Source of the DNA: VRUE01 sp963817905
GTDB taxonomy: Bacteria > Actinomycetota > Thermoleophilia > Solirubrobacterales > 70-9
Assembly: GCA_963817905.1 (NCBI GenBank)
Contig: CAWFPS010000003.1
Location: forward strand, 1,550,001 to 1,614,000
Direction of reading: 5' to 3'
Length of the DNA: 64,000 bases
The translations under genes were made by a program, and so were the position numbers. A model generated the notes under the pieces. That model made no database searches. It was not told the DNA's origin and was given only the letters and a program-made list of their open reading frames with translations. The first letter of the stretch is position 1. The number at the start of each line of letters is the position of its first letter. Shown here piece after piece: positions 36,915 to 45,801 of this stretch.

Positions 36915-37588
36915 GTGAAGGGAGCCATCCTCGTAGTGGAGGACGAGCAGGCGATCGCCGATCTCGTTCGCGCTTACCTCAAGCGCGACGGGTTCGGCGT
37001 CGTCTGGGCTTCCAGCGGCGAGGCGGCGCTGGAGGAGCTCTCGCGCCACCCGGTGCGGCTGGTCGTGCTCGACATCGGTCTGCCGGGGATCGACGGCTTC
37101 GAGGTCTGCCGCCGCCTGCGCGCCCGCACGGGGGTGCCGATCCTGATCCTCAGCGCCCGCGACGACGAGGTCGACCGGGTCGCCGGGCTGGAAGCGGGAG
37201 CCGACGACTACGTCGTCAAGCCGTTCTCGCCGCGGGAGCTGGTCGCCCGCGTGAAGGCGATCCTGCGCCGCGCCGGGGGCGGGGACGGGACGCTGGAGGA
37301 CGCGGTGCTCTCGGTCGGCGAAGTCGAGCTCGACCGGGCGGCGCGCACGGTCTCGGTCGACGGCGGGCCGGTCGAGTTGACCGGGCGCGAGTTCGACCTG
37401 CTGGCGGCCCTGCTCGCCCACCCGGGCGTCGTGCTCAGCCGTGACCGCCTGCTCGAGCTTGCCTGGGGGGAGAGTTCCCCGGCGGCACCCGCACGGTCGA
37501 CGTCCACGTCGCCCAGCTGCGCGCCAAGCTCGGCCGTCCCGACCTGGTGCGAACGGTGCGCGGCGCCGGCTACAAGGTGGTGGCGTGA
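36915..37588 (+). pseudogene. OmpR-type response regulator, frameshifted
   Basis: GTG 36915 starts a receiver domain (ILVVEDEQ, phosphorylated Asp in LVVLDIGLPGIDGF, Lys in DDYVVKPF) and a winged-helix domain (FDLLAALLAHPGVVLSRDRL). At the G6 run 37465-37470 the frame is lost. Downstream the correct sequence TRTVDVHVAQLRAKLG and VRTVRGAGYKVVA continues in another frame to TGA 37586. One missing G would restore a full regulator. It is either a genuine mutation that removes the DNA-recognition helix or a sequencing error. The sensor kinase follows with a GTGA overlap. Confidence 0.82.
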
Positions 37589-38730
37589 CGGAGCCGACCT
37601 TGACCACGCCAGAGGGGAGTCAAGGTCGGATGCGCTCGCTGCGGGCGCGACTGTTCCTGGCGATCCTCGGGGTCGTGCTGCTCGCGGTGGCAGCCTCGCT
37701 GGCGCTCGGCATCGTGCTGACGCGGAATGCGGTCGACGAAACCCTGCGCAGCGAGGCGGCTCGGCGCCTCCGGACCCCACCGCCGCCCGGGGTGCGCCTT
37801 CCGCCCCCACCGCCGCCGGTTGAAGTCTTCAGCGGCGACTTTCGCCGCTATCTCGCGGCGCTGCTGATCGCCGGCGGCGCCGCGGCGCTGCTTGCCGCCG
37901 CGGTCGCGGCGCTGCTGGCGCGGCGCCTCACCCTGCCGCTGCGCCGTCTCTCCGAGGCAGCGGGGGAGCTGGCCGCGGGCCGGCGCCCCGAGCCGGTGCC
38001 GCCGGAGAAGACCGAGGAGCTCGACCGCCTCGCCACCTCCTTCAACGAGATGTCCGAGCAGCTCGGCCTCGCCCGCGACGCCGAGCGGGCGATCCTGCTC
38101 TCGGTCTCCCATGACCTGCGCACGCCGCTGACCTCGATCCGCGGCTACGCCGAGGGGATCGAGGACGGCACGGTCGAGCCGCGCCAGGCCGCCGCCGTGG
38201 TCGGCCGCGAGGCCGAACGGCTGGAGCGGCTAGTCGGCGACCTGCTCGCCCTCGCCCGCCTGCGCCAGGGCGTGATGGAGGTGCGCAGCGAGCCGGTCGA
38301 CCTGGCGGCCGTGGCCCGCGAGGCCGAGGAGCGCCTGCGCCCGCGCGCCGCCGAGGCGGGCGTGAGCGTGCGGGTCGAGGGCAGCGAGGCACCCGCCACG
38401 GCCGACCACGGCCGCGTCCTCCAGGTCCTCACCAACCTGCTCGACAACGCGATCCGGGTCAGCCCACGGGGCGGAACCGTCGTCCTGCGGGCCGCGCCCG
38501 GCCAGGTCGAGATCAGCGACGAGGGCCCCGGCATCCCGCCCGACGAGTTGCCCCATGCCTTCGAGCGCTTCCGCCTCCGCGCCCGCGCCGGCCGCGGCTC
38601 CCCCGACGGCGCCGGCCTCGGCCTCGCCATCGTCCGCGAGCTGAGTGAGGCGATGGGGGGCAGCGCCAAAGTCGAGAATCTGCCTGCCCAGGGAGCCCGC
38701 TTCACGATTCGCCTGCCCGCCGCGGATTGA
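37585..38730 (+). CDS. Sensor histidine kinase (MprB/BaeS-like)
   Basis: A kinase of about 381 residues from GTG 37585 (overlapping the regulator stop); ATG 37630 is the alternative. Two transmembrane helices flank a very short Pro-rich outer loop (TPPPPGVRLPPPPPP). HAMP, HisKA (SVSHDLRTPLTSIRGYAEG) and HATPase_c (NLLDNAIRVSPRGG, DEGPGIPP, GAGLGLAIV) follow. The small sensor loop suggests that it senses membrane state or a partner protein such as the secreted product of 36359. Its regulator is frameshifted in this sequence. Confidence 0.9.
   Translation: MTEPTLTTPEGSQGRMRSLRARLFLAILGVVLLAVAASLALGIVLTRNAVDETLRSEAARRLRTPPPPGVRLPPPPPPVEVFSGDFRRYLAALLIAGGAAALLAAAVAALLARRLTLPLRRLSEAAGELAAGRRPEPVPPEKTEELDRLATSFNEMSEQLGLARDAERAILLSVSHDLRTPLTSIRGYAEGIEDGTVEPRQAAAVVGREAERLERLVGDLLALARLRQGVMEVRSEPVDLAAVAREAEERLRPRAAEAGVSVRVEGSEAPATADHGRVLQVLTNLLDNAIRVSPRGGTVVLRAAPGQVEISDEGPGIPPDELPHAFERFRLRARAGRGSPDGAGLGLAIVRELSEAMGGSAKVENLPAQGARFTIRLPAAD
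37594..37629 (+). promoter_or_regulatory. Hairpin abutting ATG 37630 of the kinase
   Basis: CCGACCTTGAC (37594-37604) and GTCAAGGTCGG (37619-37629) are perfectly complementary over 11 bp and end exactly at ATG 37630. If the true start is the GTG at 37585, this palindrome is translated. Confidence 0.45.
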
Positions 38731-38753
38731 GTCTCCCCAGCTACCCTCCCTGC

Positions 38754-38927
38754 ATGAGCGGCGAAAAGCCAGCACCCGCGCCTGACCCGTGGCGCGCCAC
38801 CGAGGAATCTCGGCGCCGGCAGCCGCTCGACGACGCCAAGCGTCCGCTCGCCGTCAATCTGGCCGAAGGCCTGGCTCTCAGCGAATTTCTGTCGACCTTC
38901 ACCGGCAGCGCTCGCCGCAGCGTCTGA
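38754..38927 (+). CDS. Small protein of unknown function (57 aa)
   Basis: A short protein, MSGEKPAPAPDPWRATEESR at its start and LAVNLAEGLALSEFLSTFTG near its end. The charged N-terminus and amphipathic C-terminal helix look coding, and such small proteins occur in related genomes. No known domain. Its stop overlaps the next small ORF as TGATG. Confidence 0.5.
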   Translation: MSGEKPAPAPDPWRATEESRRRQPLDDAKRPLAVNLAEGLALSEFLSTFTGSARRSV

Positions 38928-39022
38928 TGCCCGAGCCATTGCGCCTGCGCGAGAGGCCTCGGGACCGGGACGATCTGGAGGCGCTGGAAGCCGCCCAAAG
39001 CGAGCCGGACGAAGAGGGCTGA
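38927..39022 (+). CDS. Very small charged ORF (31 aa)
   Basis: Starts in the TGATG overlap with the previous gene and encodes a highly charged peptide, ending AAQSEPDEEG. The coupling is the only support; there is no family. Confidence 0.25.
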   Translation: MPEPLRLRERPRDRDDLEALEAAQSEPDEEG

Positions 39023-39100
39023 CGGCGCTCAGCGCTACCCTTTCGCGACTGAATCTCCCTGGCCGGGTGGGATTGCGCCTGTTCCGCCGGCAAACCCAGG

Positions 39101-40060
39101 ATGGAAACCATCACCTCTGAACAGCCGACGGTCCCGGCTCCCGCCGCCGACGCCCCGCCCTCGATGGACGATCCCGTCGTGCCGCGGCGCTCGCCACTGC
39201 GCGCCGCGATCAAGACCGGGCGGCCGCAGGAGTGGATCAAGAACCTCTTCGTCTTCGCCGGGCTGCTGTTCTCGGGCAAGTTCAACCAGTCCCACGAGGT
39301 GCTTGAGGCAACCCTGACCTTCGTTTCCTTCTGCCTTATCTCCAGCGCCGGCTACTACGTCAACGACCTGGTCGACGTCGAGCTCGACCGCAAGCACCCG
39401 AAGAAGCGCTTCCGTCCCCTGGCCGCGCGCGAGCTTTCCGAGGGGGCTGCGAAAACGATCGCGCCCCTTCTTGCGCTCGTGGCGGTCGGCCTCGCCTTCG
39501 CCTCGGTCAACTGGGAAGTCGGGCTGATGGTGATCGGCTACGGAATCATCCAGGTCGCCTACAGCCTCTGGCTGAAGCAGGTCGTGATCGTCGACGTGAT
39601 GACTCTGGCCACCGTCTTCATCCTCCGCGTCGCCGCCGGTGCCGTCGCCGTCGACGCCCATGCCTCCGAATGGCTGCTGCTGTGCACCGGCATGCTCGCC
39701 CTCTTCCTCGGCTTCACCAAGCGCCGCCAGGAGGCGGTCTCCGAGCTGCACGAGGGAACTGCCAGCCGCCCGGTCCTCGAGCACTACTCGCTCCCCTTCC
39801 TCGACCAGATGGTCGCCATGGTCACCACCGGCACCGTGATCAGCTACTCGATCTACGCCGTCAACTCGCCGATCGTCGGCAACAAGATGATGTGGACGAT
39901 CCCGCCCGTGGTCTACGTGATCTTCCGCTACCTCTACCTGATCTACGACCGCGCGGATGACCGCTCAATCGCCGCGATGGTCTCCAAAGACAGAGGCATG
40001 GTCGCCGGCGGCGCCGCCTGGGTAATCGTCGCCTTCCTCCTGCTCTACGCCTTCAACTGA
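39101..40060 (+). CDS. UbiA-family prenyltransferase, decaprenyl-phosphate phosphoribosyltransferase-like
   Basis: A 319-residue membrane protein with about eight helices. The first Asp-rich motif is YYVNDLVDVELDRKHPKKRF and the second YDRADDRSIAAM. The start RPQEWIKNLFVFAGLLFSGK is characteristic of the DPPR synthase (Rv3806c-like) branch, which makes decaprenylphosphoryl-5-phosphoribose for cell-wall arabinan. The arabinan role is inferred from mycobacteria; here the product could feed another wall glycan. It stands alone. Confidence 0.85.
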   Translation: METITSEQPTVPAPAADAPPSMDDPVVPRRSPLRAAIKTGRPQEWIKNLFVFAGLLFSGKFNQSHEVLEATLTFVSFCLISSAGYYVNDLVDVELDRKHPKKRFRPLAARELSEGAAKTIAPLLALVAVGLAFASVNWEVGLMVIGYGIIQVAYSLWLKQVVIVDVMTLATVFILRVAAGAVAVDAHASEWLLLCTGMLALFLGFTKRRQEAVSELHEGTASRPVLEHYSLPFLDQMVAMVTTGTVISYSIYAVNSPIVGNKMMWTIPPVVYVIFRYLYLIYDRADDRSIAAMVSKDRGMVAGGAAWVIVAFLLLYAFN

Positions 40061-40094
40061 GGATTGGGCTCTCGCGCCCGCTCATCCGCCTACC

Positions 40095-41534
40095 ATGGCG
40101 TGGATGACTGAGGCTGATGCGGGCGCCCTGGGCCCAGCGGAGATCGCTGCGATAGACGCTCAGTATGAGCCGTTCCCCGCATTTGCGGACTGGCCTCAAG
40201 AGCTCCCGGACCCTGGGCCCTGGCAGCACGCCAACGATGATCTCGAGCGCGCCACCGAGGCGGTGGGCGACGAGGATCTAAAGCGGGCCCAGATGGTCGC
40301 TCAGCGAGCCGCGGCGTTCGATACCGGGGCAATCGAGGGCCTCTACTCGACGAATCGCGGGCTGACGTTCACGGTTGCGGAACAGGCCGCGCAATGGGAG
40401 GAAGAGGCCCGCGAGCAGGGAGGCAGCAATGCCGTCGCGCTGTTCGAAGCCCAGCTCAAGGCATTCGAGCTGGTGCTCGATCACGTCACCGATCGACCGC
40501 CGACCCTGACGCAGGCGTGGTTGCGGCGCCTCCACGAGGAGATCGTCGCCCATCAGGACAAGTACATCGTGCACACATCAGGTGGCACACAGGAGCAACA
40601 GCTCCCTCGCGGCGAGTACAAGAAACATCCAAATCACGTGCGCACGGAGTCGGGCGACATTCACGCATATGCACCCGTGGAGGCAACGCAGTCAGAGATG
40701 CAGCGGTTCGTCGAAGAACTCGAAACGGAAGTGTTCGGGAACGCCCACCCGGTCATCCAAGCTTCCTACGTGCACTACTGCCTGGTTGCCATCCATCCGT
40801 TTGCGGATGGCAACGGCAGGGTTGCTCGAGCCGCTGCGTCCGTATACACATACCGCGCTGCGACCGTGCCACTCCTCGTCTTCGACGATCAGCGGGCCGA
40901 ATATTTTGAGGCGTTGGCGGCAGCGGACCGTGGCAGAGCGATGCCGTTTGTGGACTTTGTGATGAACGCCGGTGTCAGCGCAATCGAATTGGTCAGCGAC
41001 TATCTGCGCACGATTCTGGTGCCCGACCCAAATCATGTACTTGAAAATTTTCAAGACATATACAACGCACACGAGGAGCATGAGGAGCTTGATCGCCTCG
41101 GCCTGTCGTTCGCCGACTGGCTTGCCGACATCGCAGCGGAGCAGATTTCTGCACTTGCGACAAACCGGAACAACGTAACGATCGAAGTAGAGAAGCTCGA
41201 CGGTTACAAACAGAAACCCCCAGCTGGGTACCGCGCCATTCGCCCAGCCGGCACCAGGTGCGTGCGGATGGAATTTAAGGCGGCGGCGCCGGCCACCTCG
41301 AACCTTCCCCGCCGGTTCGACGTTTTTGTCTCGAAAGACATTGGACCTTCCGCGTCTCTCCTCGTGCAGGGCGTTCAGATGGAGGGCGAAAGCTTGGTCT
41401 TCAAGCGCTCTGAATTGCGCCCGCGGATCTCCAGCGTCGTTCAGCGCCGGGCCGAAAGCTTGATCAAACGAGCGCTGGGGAACGGTTTGGCGGAGCTTCG
41501 CGAAAAGGTCAGCACCGAGTTGGGCGCCACCTGA
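40095..41534 (+). CDS. Fic family protein (AMPylase)
   Basis: A 479-residue protein with the Fic core IHPFADGNGRVARA (about 234-247), which transfers AMP or a similar group to target hydroxyls. An N-terminal TGAIEG (about 76-81) matches the (S/T)xxxE(G/N) inhibitory helix, so self-inhibition in cis is likely. The C-terminal 150 residues are unassigned. The gene is clearly less GC-rich than its neighbours (codons such as ATA, TTT, AAT, ACA) and so looks acquired. ATG 40104 is an alternative start. It has no antitoxin partner beside it. Confidence 0.88.
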   Translation: MAWMTEADAGALGPAEIAAIDAQYEPFPAFADWPQELPDPGPWQHANDDLERATEAVGDEDLKRAQMVAQRAAAFDTGAIEGLYSTNRGLTFTVAEQAAQWEEEAREQGGSNAVALFEAQLKAFELVLDHVTDRPPTLTQAWLRRLHEEIVAHQDKYIVHTSGGTQEQQLPRGEYKKHPNHVRTESGDIHAYAPVEATQSEMQRFVEELETEVFGNAHPVIQASYVHYCLVAIHPFADGNGRVARAAASVYTYRAATVPLLVFDDQRAEYFEALAAADRGRAMPFVDFVMNAGVSAIELVSDYLRTILVPDPNHVLENFQDIYNAHEEHEELDRLGLSFADWLADIAAEQISALATNRNNVTIEVEKLDGYKQKPPAGYRAIRPAGTRCVRMEFKAAAPATSNLPRRFDVFVSKDIGPSASLLVQGVQMEGESLVFKRSELRPRISSVVQRRAESLIKRALGNGLAELREKVSTELGAT

Positions 41535-41543
41535 GCACCGAGC

Positions 41544-41861
41544 TCAGTCCGGCTCGACCGCGAGGTCCGAGATCAGCTCGGTCTTGCCGCCCCGCTGGAA
41601 CTGGAGATCGATCGTCTCGTTCTTGCGGTAGGTGCCGAAGAGGCCGAGGTACATCGCCAGCCAGCGGCCGGTGCCGACCTTCTCCTTGACGATCTGGCGG
41701 GTGAAGACGATCTCGCCCGCCGCTACGCGGTAGTCGTCGCCCTCGCTCTGCTCGACCCCGTTGACGTAGACCACGTAGGGCGCCTCGGACCCGGCCGGCA
41801 GCTTCACCCGCCGCCCGGCCGCGTAGCTGCCCTTGGGGATCTCGGTCTCGGTCTCGGTCAT
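41544..41861 (-). CDS. Small protein of unknown function (105 aa)
   Basis: A compact, probably beta-rich protein (APYVVYVNGVEQSEGDDYRV and GEIVFTRQIVKEKVGTGRWL). The first part resembles short immunoglobulin-like modules in phage fibre proteins; the later segment is family-specific. It has no signal peptide. It is co-directional with the gene upstream and with citrate synthase, separated by a hairpin at 41884. Confidence 0.6.
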   Translation of the reverse strand: MTETETEIPKGSYAAGRRVKLPAGSEAPYVVYVNGVEQSEGDDYRVAAGEIVFTRQIVKEKVGTGRWLAMYLGLFGTYRKNETIDLQFQRGGKTELISDLAVEPD

Positions 41862-41883
41862 CGTCTCACTTCGTCTCCTGGCG

Positions 41884-41920
41884 GTTTATCCGTCATATGG
41901 ACGGATAAGCCGCCACTCAG
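41884..41920. repeat. Palindrome E between two small genes
   Basis: TGGCGG-TTTATCCGTC and GACGGATAA-GCCGCCA form a 15-16 bp stem with one G-T pair or bulge around ATATG. It fills most of the 55-bp gap between two co-directional genes and may be a terminator or processing hairpin. Confidence 0.6.
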
Positions 41921-42267
41921 CCTTCGCCTTCGAGAGTCTCGCGCACCAGGTCGAAGGGCGTCTCGTGGCCACTCGGGTCGAGCTCATCGCGGCGAACGCC
42001 GCCGCGGTAGGGCATGAAGGTGCCGTCGCCGCGCACGTCGATCCCGGCGGTCGGCTTGCGCAGCAGCCCCTTGCCGCTGAGCTGCAGGCGGGCGTGGACC
42101 TGGGCCTCGGGACCGAAGTCGCGCAGCGCCGAGACTCCCTTCACCGGACCCTCGGCGCGGATCTCCAGCGCCCGCTCCCGCATCGCCGCCACCGCCTCGC
42201 CGAGATCCTCGAAGCCCAGGTGGTCGACCTCGGAGCCGTGCCGCACGGTCAGCTTCCAGCGCGACAA
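41917..42267 (-). CDS. Small protein of unknown function (about 116 aa)
   Basis: The believable protein begins at TTG 42267 (MSRWKLTVRHGSEVDHLGFE) 12 bases after the citrate synthase stop. The longer frame upstream would lie inside citrate synthase and is low complexity. It contains FEDLGEAVAAMRERALEIRA and VRGDGTFMPYRGGVRR. No domain is recognised. It is probably translated from the citrate synthase mRNA. Confidence 0.6.
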   Translation of the reverse strand: MSRWKLTVRHGSEVDHLGFEDLGEAVAAMRERALEIRAEGPVKGVSALRDFGPEAQVHARLQLSGKGLLRKPTAGIDVRGDGTFMPYRGGVRRDELDPSGHETPFDLVRETLEGEG

Positions 42268-42278
42268 CGGCGGCGGGT

Positions 42279-43640
<1,362 letters not shown>

Positions 43641-43665
43641 TCTTTCAGCTTGTGCCGCTCGGCTG

Positions 43666-44589
43666 TTAAGAGATCGGTAGGGGCTCGAAGCGGGTCATCG
43701 CGTGCAGCTCGGCAAAGCGCTCGTCGATCTCCTCGCGGGTGAGCCCGGAGACCCGCTCGGTGCCGAAGCGCTCGACGTTGAAGGAGGCGAGCACGGTGCC
43801 GTATCCCATCGCCCGCCGCAGGCAGGCCTCGTCGGGCTCGCCCTCCTGGCTGTCGAGGTAGCCGAGGAAGCCGCCGGCGAAGCTGTCGCCGGCCCCGGTC
43901 GGGTCGCGCACGTCCTCGAGCGGGAAGCCGGGCAGGGCGAAGAAGCCATCCACGGTGAAGAGCGCGGCGCCGTACTCGCCCTGCTTGGCGACGACGGCGC
44001 GCGGGCCGTGCTCCATCAGCGCACGAGCGGCGCGGGCGAGGTTGGGCTCTCCGGTCAGCTGGCGGATCTCGGCGTCGTTGAGGACGACGCACTCGACCTC
44101 GCCGATGGCGGCCAGCAGCGAGTCCCTGGCGGTGTCGATCCAGAGGTTCATCGAGTCCAGGGCGGAGAAGCGGGCGGCGCCGCACTGGGCACGGACCTGG
44201 CGTTGCAGGTCGGGCTGGATGTTGGCTAGGAAGAGGGTGTCGGCGGCTTCGGCGGCGGTGGAGAGCTTCGGCTCGAACTCGCCGAACACCCCCAGCTGGG
44301 TGTCCTCGGTGTGGGCGACGTTGAGGTCGTACTCGTAGCGGCCGCGCCAGAAGAAGGACTGCCCGCCGGTCACGCGCTCGATGTCGTCGGTGAGGACGCC
44401 GCGCTTCTCGAGGACCTCGAACTCGGCCGGGCCGAAGTCCTCGCCGACCGGGCCCACGGGGCGGACGTCGGTGAAGAAGCTGGCGGCCAGGGAGAAGTGG
44501 ACGGCGGCGCCGCCGAGCATCTTGTCTCGTTCGCCGAAGGGGGTCTTTACGGCGTCGAAAGCTATTGAGCCGACTACGGTCAGGGACAT
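43666..44589 (-). CDS. PfkB-family carbohydrate/nucleoside kinase
   Basis: A 307-residue ribokinase-type kinase. The N-terminal GSIAFDAVKTPFGERDKMLG and GGAAVHFSLAASFF form the substrate lid region. The C-terminal DPTGAGDSFAGGFLGYL holds the anion hole and catalytic Asp. The substrate cannot be told from sequence. It diverges from the oxidoreductase gene across a long inverted repeat at 44608. Confidence 0.88.
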   Translation of the reverse strand: MSLTVVGSIAFDAVKTPFGERDKMLGGAAVHFSLAASFFTDVRPVGPVGEDFGPAEFEVLEKRGVLTDDIERVTGGQSFFWRGRYEYDLNVAHTEDTQLGVFGEFEPKLSTAAEAADTLFLANIQPDLQRQVRAQCGAARFSALDSMNLWIDTARDSLLAAIGEVECVVLNDAEIRQLTGEPNLARAARALMEHGPRAVVAKQGEYGAALFTVDGFFALPGFPLEDVRDPTGAGDSFAGGFLGYLDSQEGEPDEACLRRAMGYGTVLASFNVERFGTERVSGLTREEIDERFAELHAMTRFEPLPIS

Positions 44590-44607
44590 TGAGGTGGGCA
44601 GGGTAGC

Positions 44608-44745
44608 GGGGGCCGGGGGCGTGTCGAGGGGAGCCTATGTTCGCTCGGCTGCGCCTCGCTCACCAAGATGGAGCCGCTTCGCGGCTGATGATCACCTTGC
44701 CGGGGGCCGCTTCGCGAGGCTCCCCTCGACACGCCCCCGGCCCCC
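44608..44745. repeat. Long inverted repeat D
   Basis: Perfectly complementary 29-nt arms at 44608-44636 and 44717-44745 enclose 80 bp that contain a smaller GCCGC-TTC-GCGGC hairpin. It lies between two divergent genes, so it is not a terminator for either. The arm contains GTCGAGGGGAGCC, similar to the outer arms of family A, but the CTAATTAG core is absent. Confidence 0.8.
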
Positions 44746-44853
44746 GTTGTCCAGCCCGGCGCAATTTCGTTCCGCCGTTTCGGGAGGTGTCGCGGTCCCC
44801 AAGGGCCGAGGCGCCCTCGGTCCCATTGCCCTCGCCGACTATGGTTCGCCGCC

Positions 44854-45801
44854 GTGAAGGCTGTTCAGATAGAGGAGTTCGGGGGTCCCGAGACGCTTCG
44901 GGTCGTTGAGGTTGACGATCCGGTGGCCGGGGACGGGATGGTTGTTGTCGATGTCGCGCGGAGTGGGATCAACTTTGCCGATACGCATGCGACTCGGAAC
45001 GACTACCTGGCTGAGCAGGCGTTGCCGCTGATTCCCGGGGCCGAGGTTTCCGGTCGTACCGCCGATGGGCGTCGGGTTGCTGCTTTGCTGGGCAACGGCG
45101 GCTACGCCGAGAAGGTTGCCGTGCCGGAGGCGCTTTTGGTTCCGCTGCCCGACGAGGTCGATGACGACCAGGCGGCGGCGATGCTTTTGCAGGGGCTTAC
45201 CGCGGTGGCCTTGGTCAAGCGCTGTGCTCGGGTCGAGGCCGGGGAGACGCTTGTGGTTGAGGCTGCTGCGGGCGGCACCGGCAGCATGGCGGTGCAGCTC
45301 GGCAAGCGGGCCGGGGCGAAGGTGATCGGGCTTGCCTCCTCCGAGGAGAAGCGGGCCCTGGTCGAGCGCCTCGGCGCGGATGCGACCGTCGACTCGCGCG
45401 CCGAGAATCTGGGCGAAGCGATCCGCGAGGCCAACGGCGGCGAGCGCGTCGATGCGGTGCTCCACATGAGCGGCGGCAAGGCCTTCGACGAGGAGCTGGG
45501 CATCCTCGCGCCGCTGGGGCGGATGGTCGTCTTCGGGATCGCCTCGCGCGAACAGCGCGACGTCTCGACCGCGGCCCTGCTGCGCGGCTCCAAGACCGTG
45601 GTCGGGTTCTGGCTTGTCCACCTGCTTGCCCGCCAGGACATCGCCGTGCCGATGATCGGCGAGCTGGTCGGGGCCGTCGCCTCGGGTGAGCTCGAGGTCA
45701 CCGTCGGCGGCGTCTACCCGCTCTCCGAGGCCGCCCGCGCCCACGAAGACCTGATCGCCCGCCGTAGCAGCGGCAAGCTATTGCTGGACCCGTCGAAGTG
45801 A
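44854..45801 (+). CDS. Zinc-binding-type dehydrogenase / quinone oxidoreductase
   Basis: A 315-residue medium-chain reductase of the zeta-crystallin branch. It starts MKAVQIEEFGGPETLRVVEV and has GINFADTHATRNDY, AAAGGTGSMAVQL for NADPH, and no zinc ligands. It likely reduces quinones or enones. The first 100 codons are unusually rich in G/T-ending codons compared with the rest. The stop overlaps the helicase start as GTGA. Confidence 0.88.
   Translation: MKAVQIEEFGGPETLRVVEVDDPVAGDGMVVVDVARSGINFADTHATRNDYLAEQALPLIPGAEVSGRTADGRRVAALLGNGGYAEKVAVPEALLVPLPDEVDDDQAAAMLLQGLTAVALVKRCARVEAGETLVVEAAAGGTGSMAVQLGKRAGAKVIGLASSEEKRALVERLGADATVDSRAENLGEAIREANGGERVDAVLHMSGGKAFDEELGILAPLGRMVVFGIASREQRDVSTAALLRGSKTVVGFWLVHLLARQDIAVPMIGELVGAVASGELEVTVGGVYPLSEAARAHEDLIARRSSGKLLLDPSK

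Noticed and set aside
44608..44745. Inverted repeat D as insertion-sequence ends
   Set aside because: Only 80 bp inside with no transposase and no visible target duplication; at most a non-autonomous remnant.
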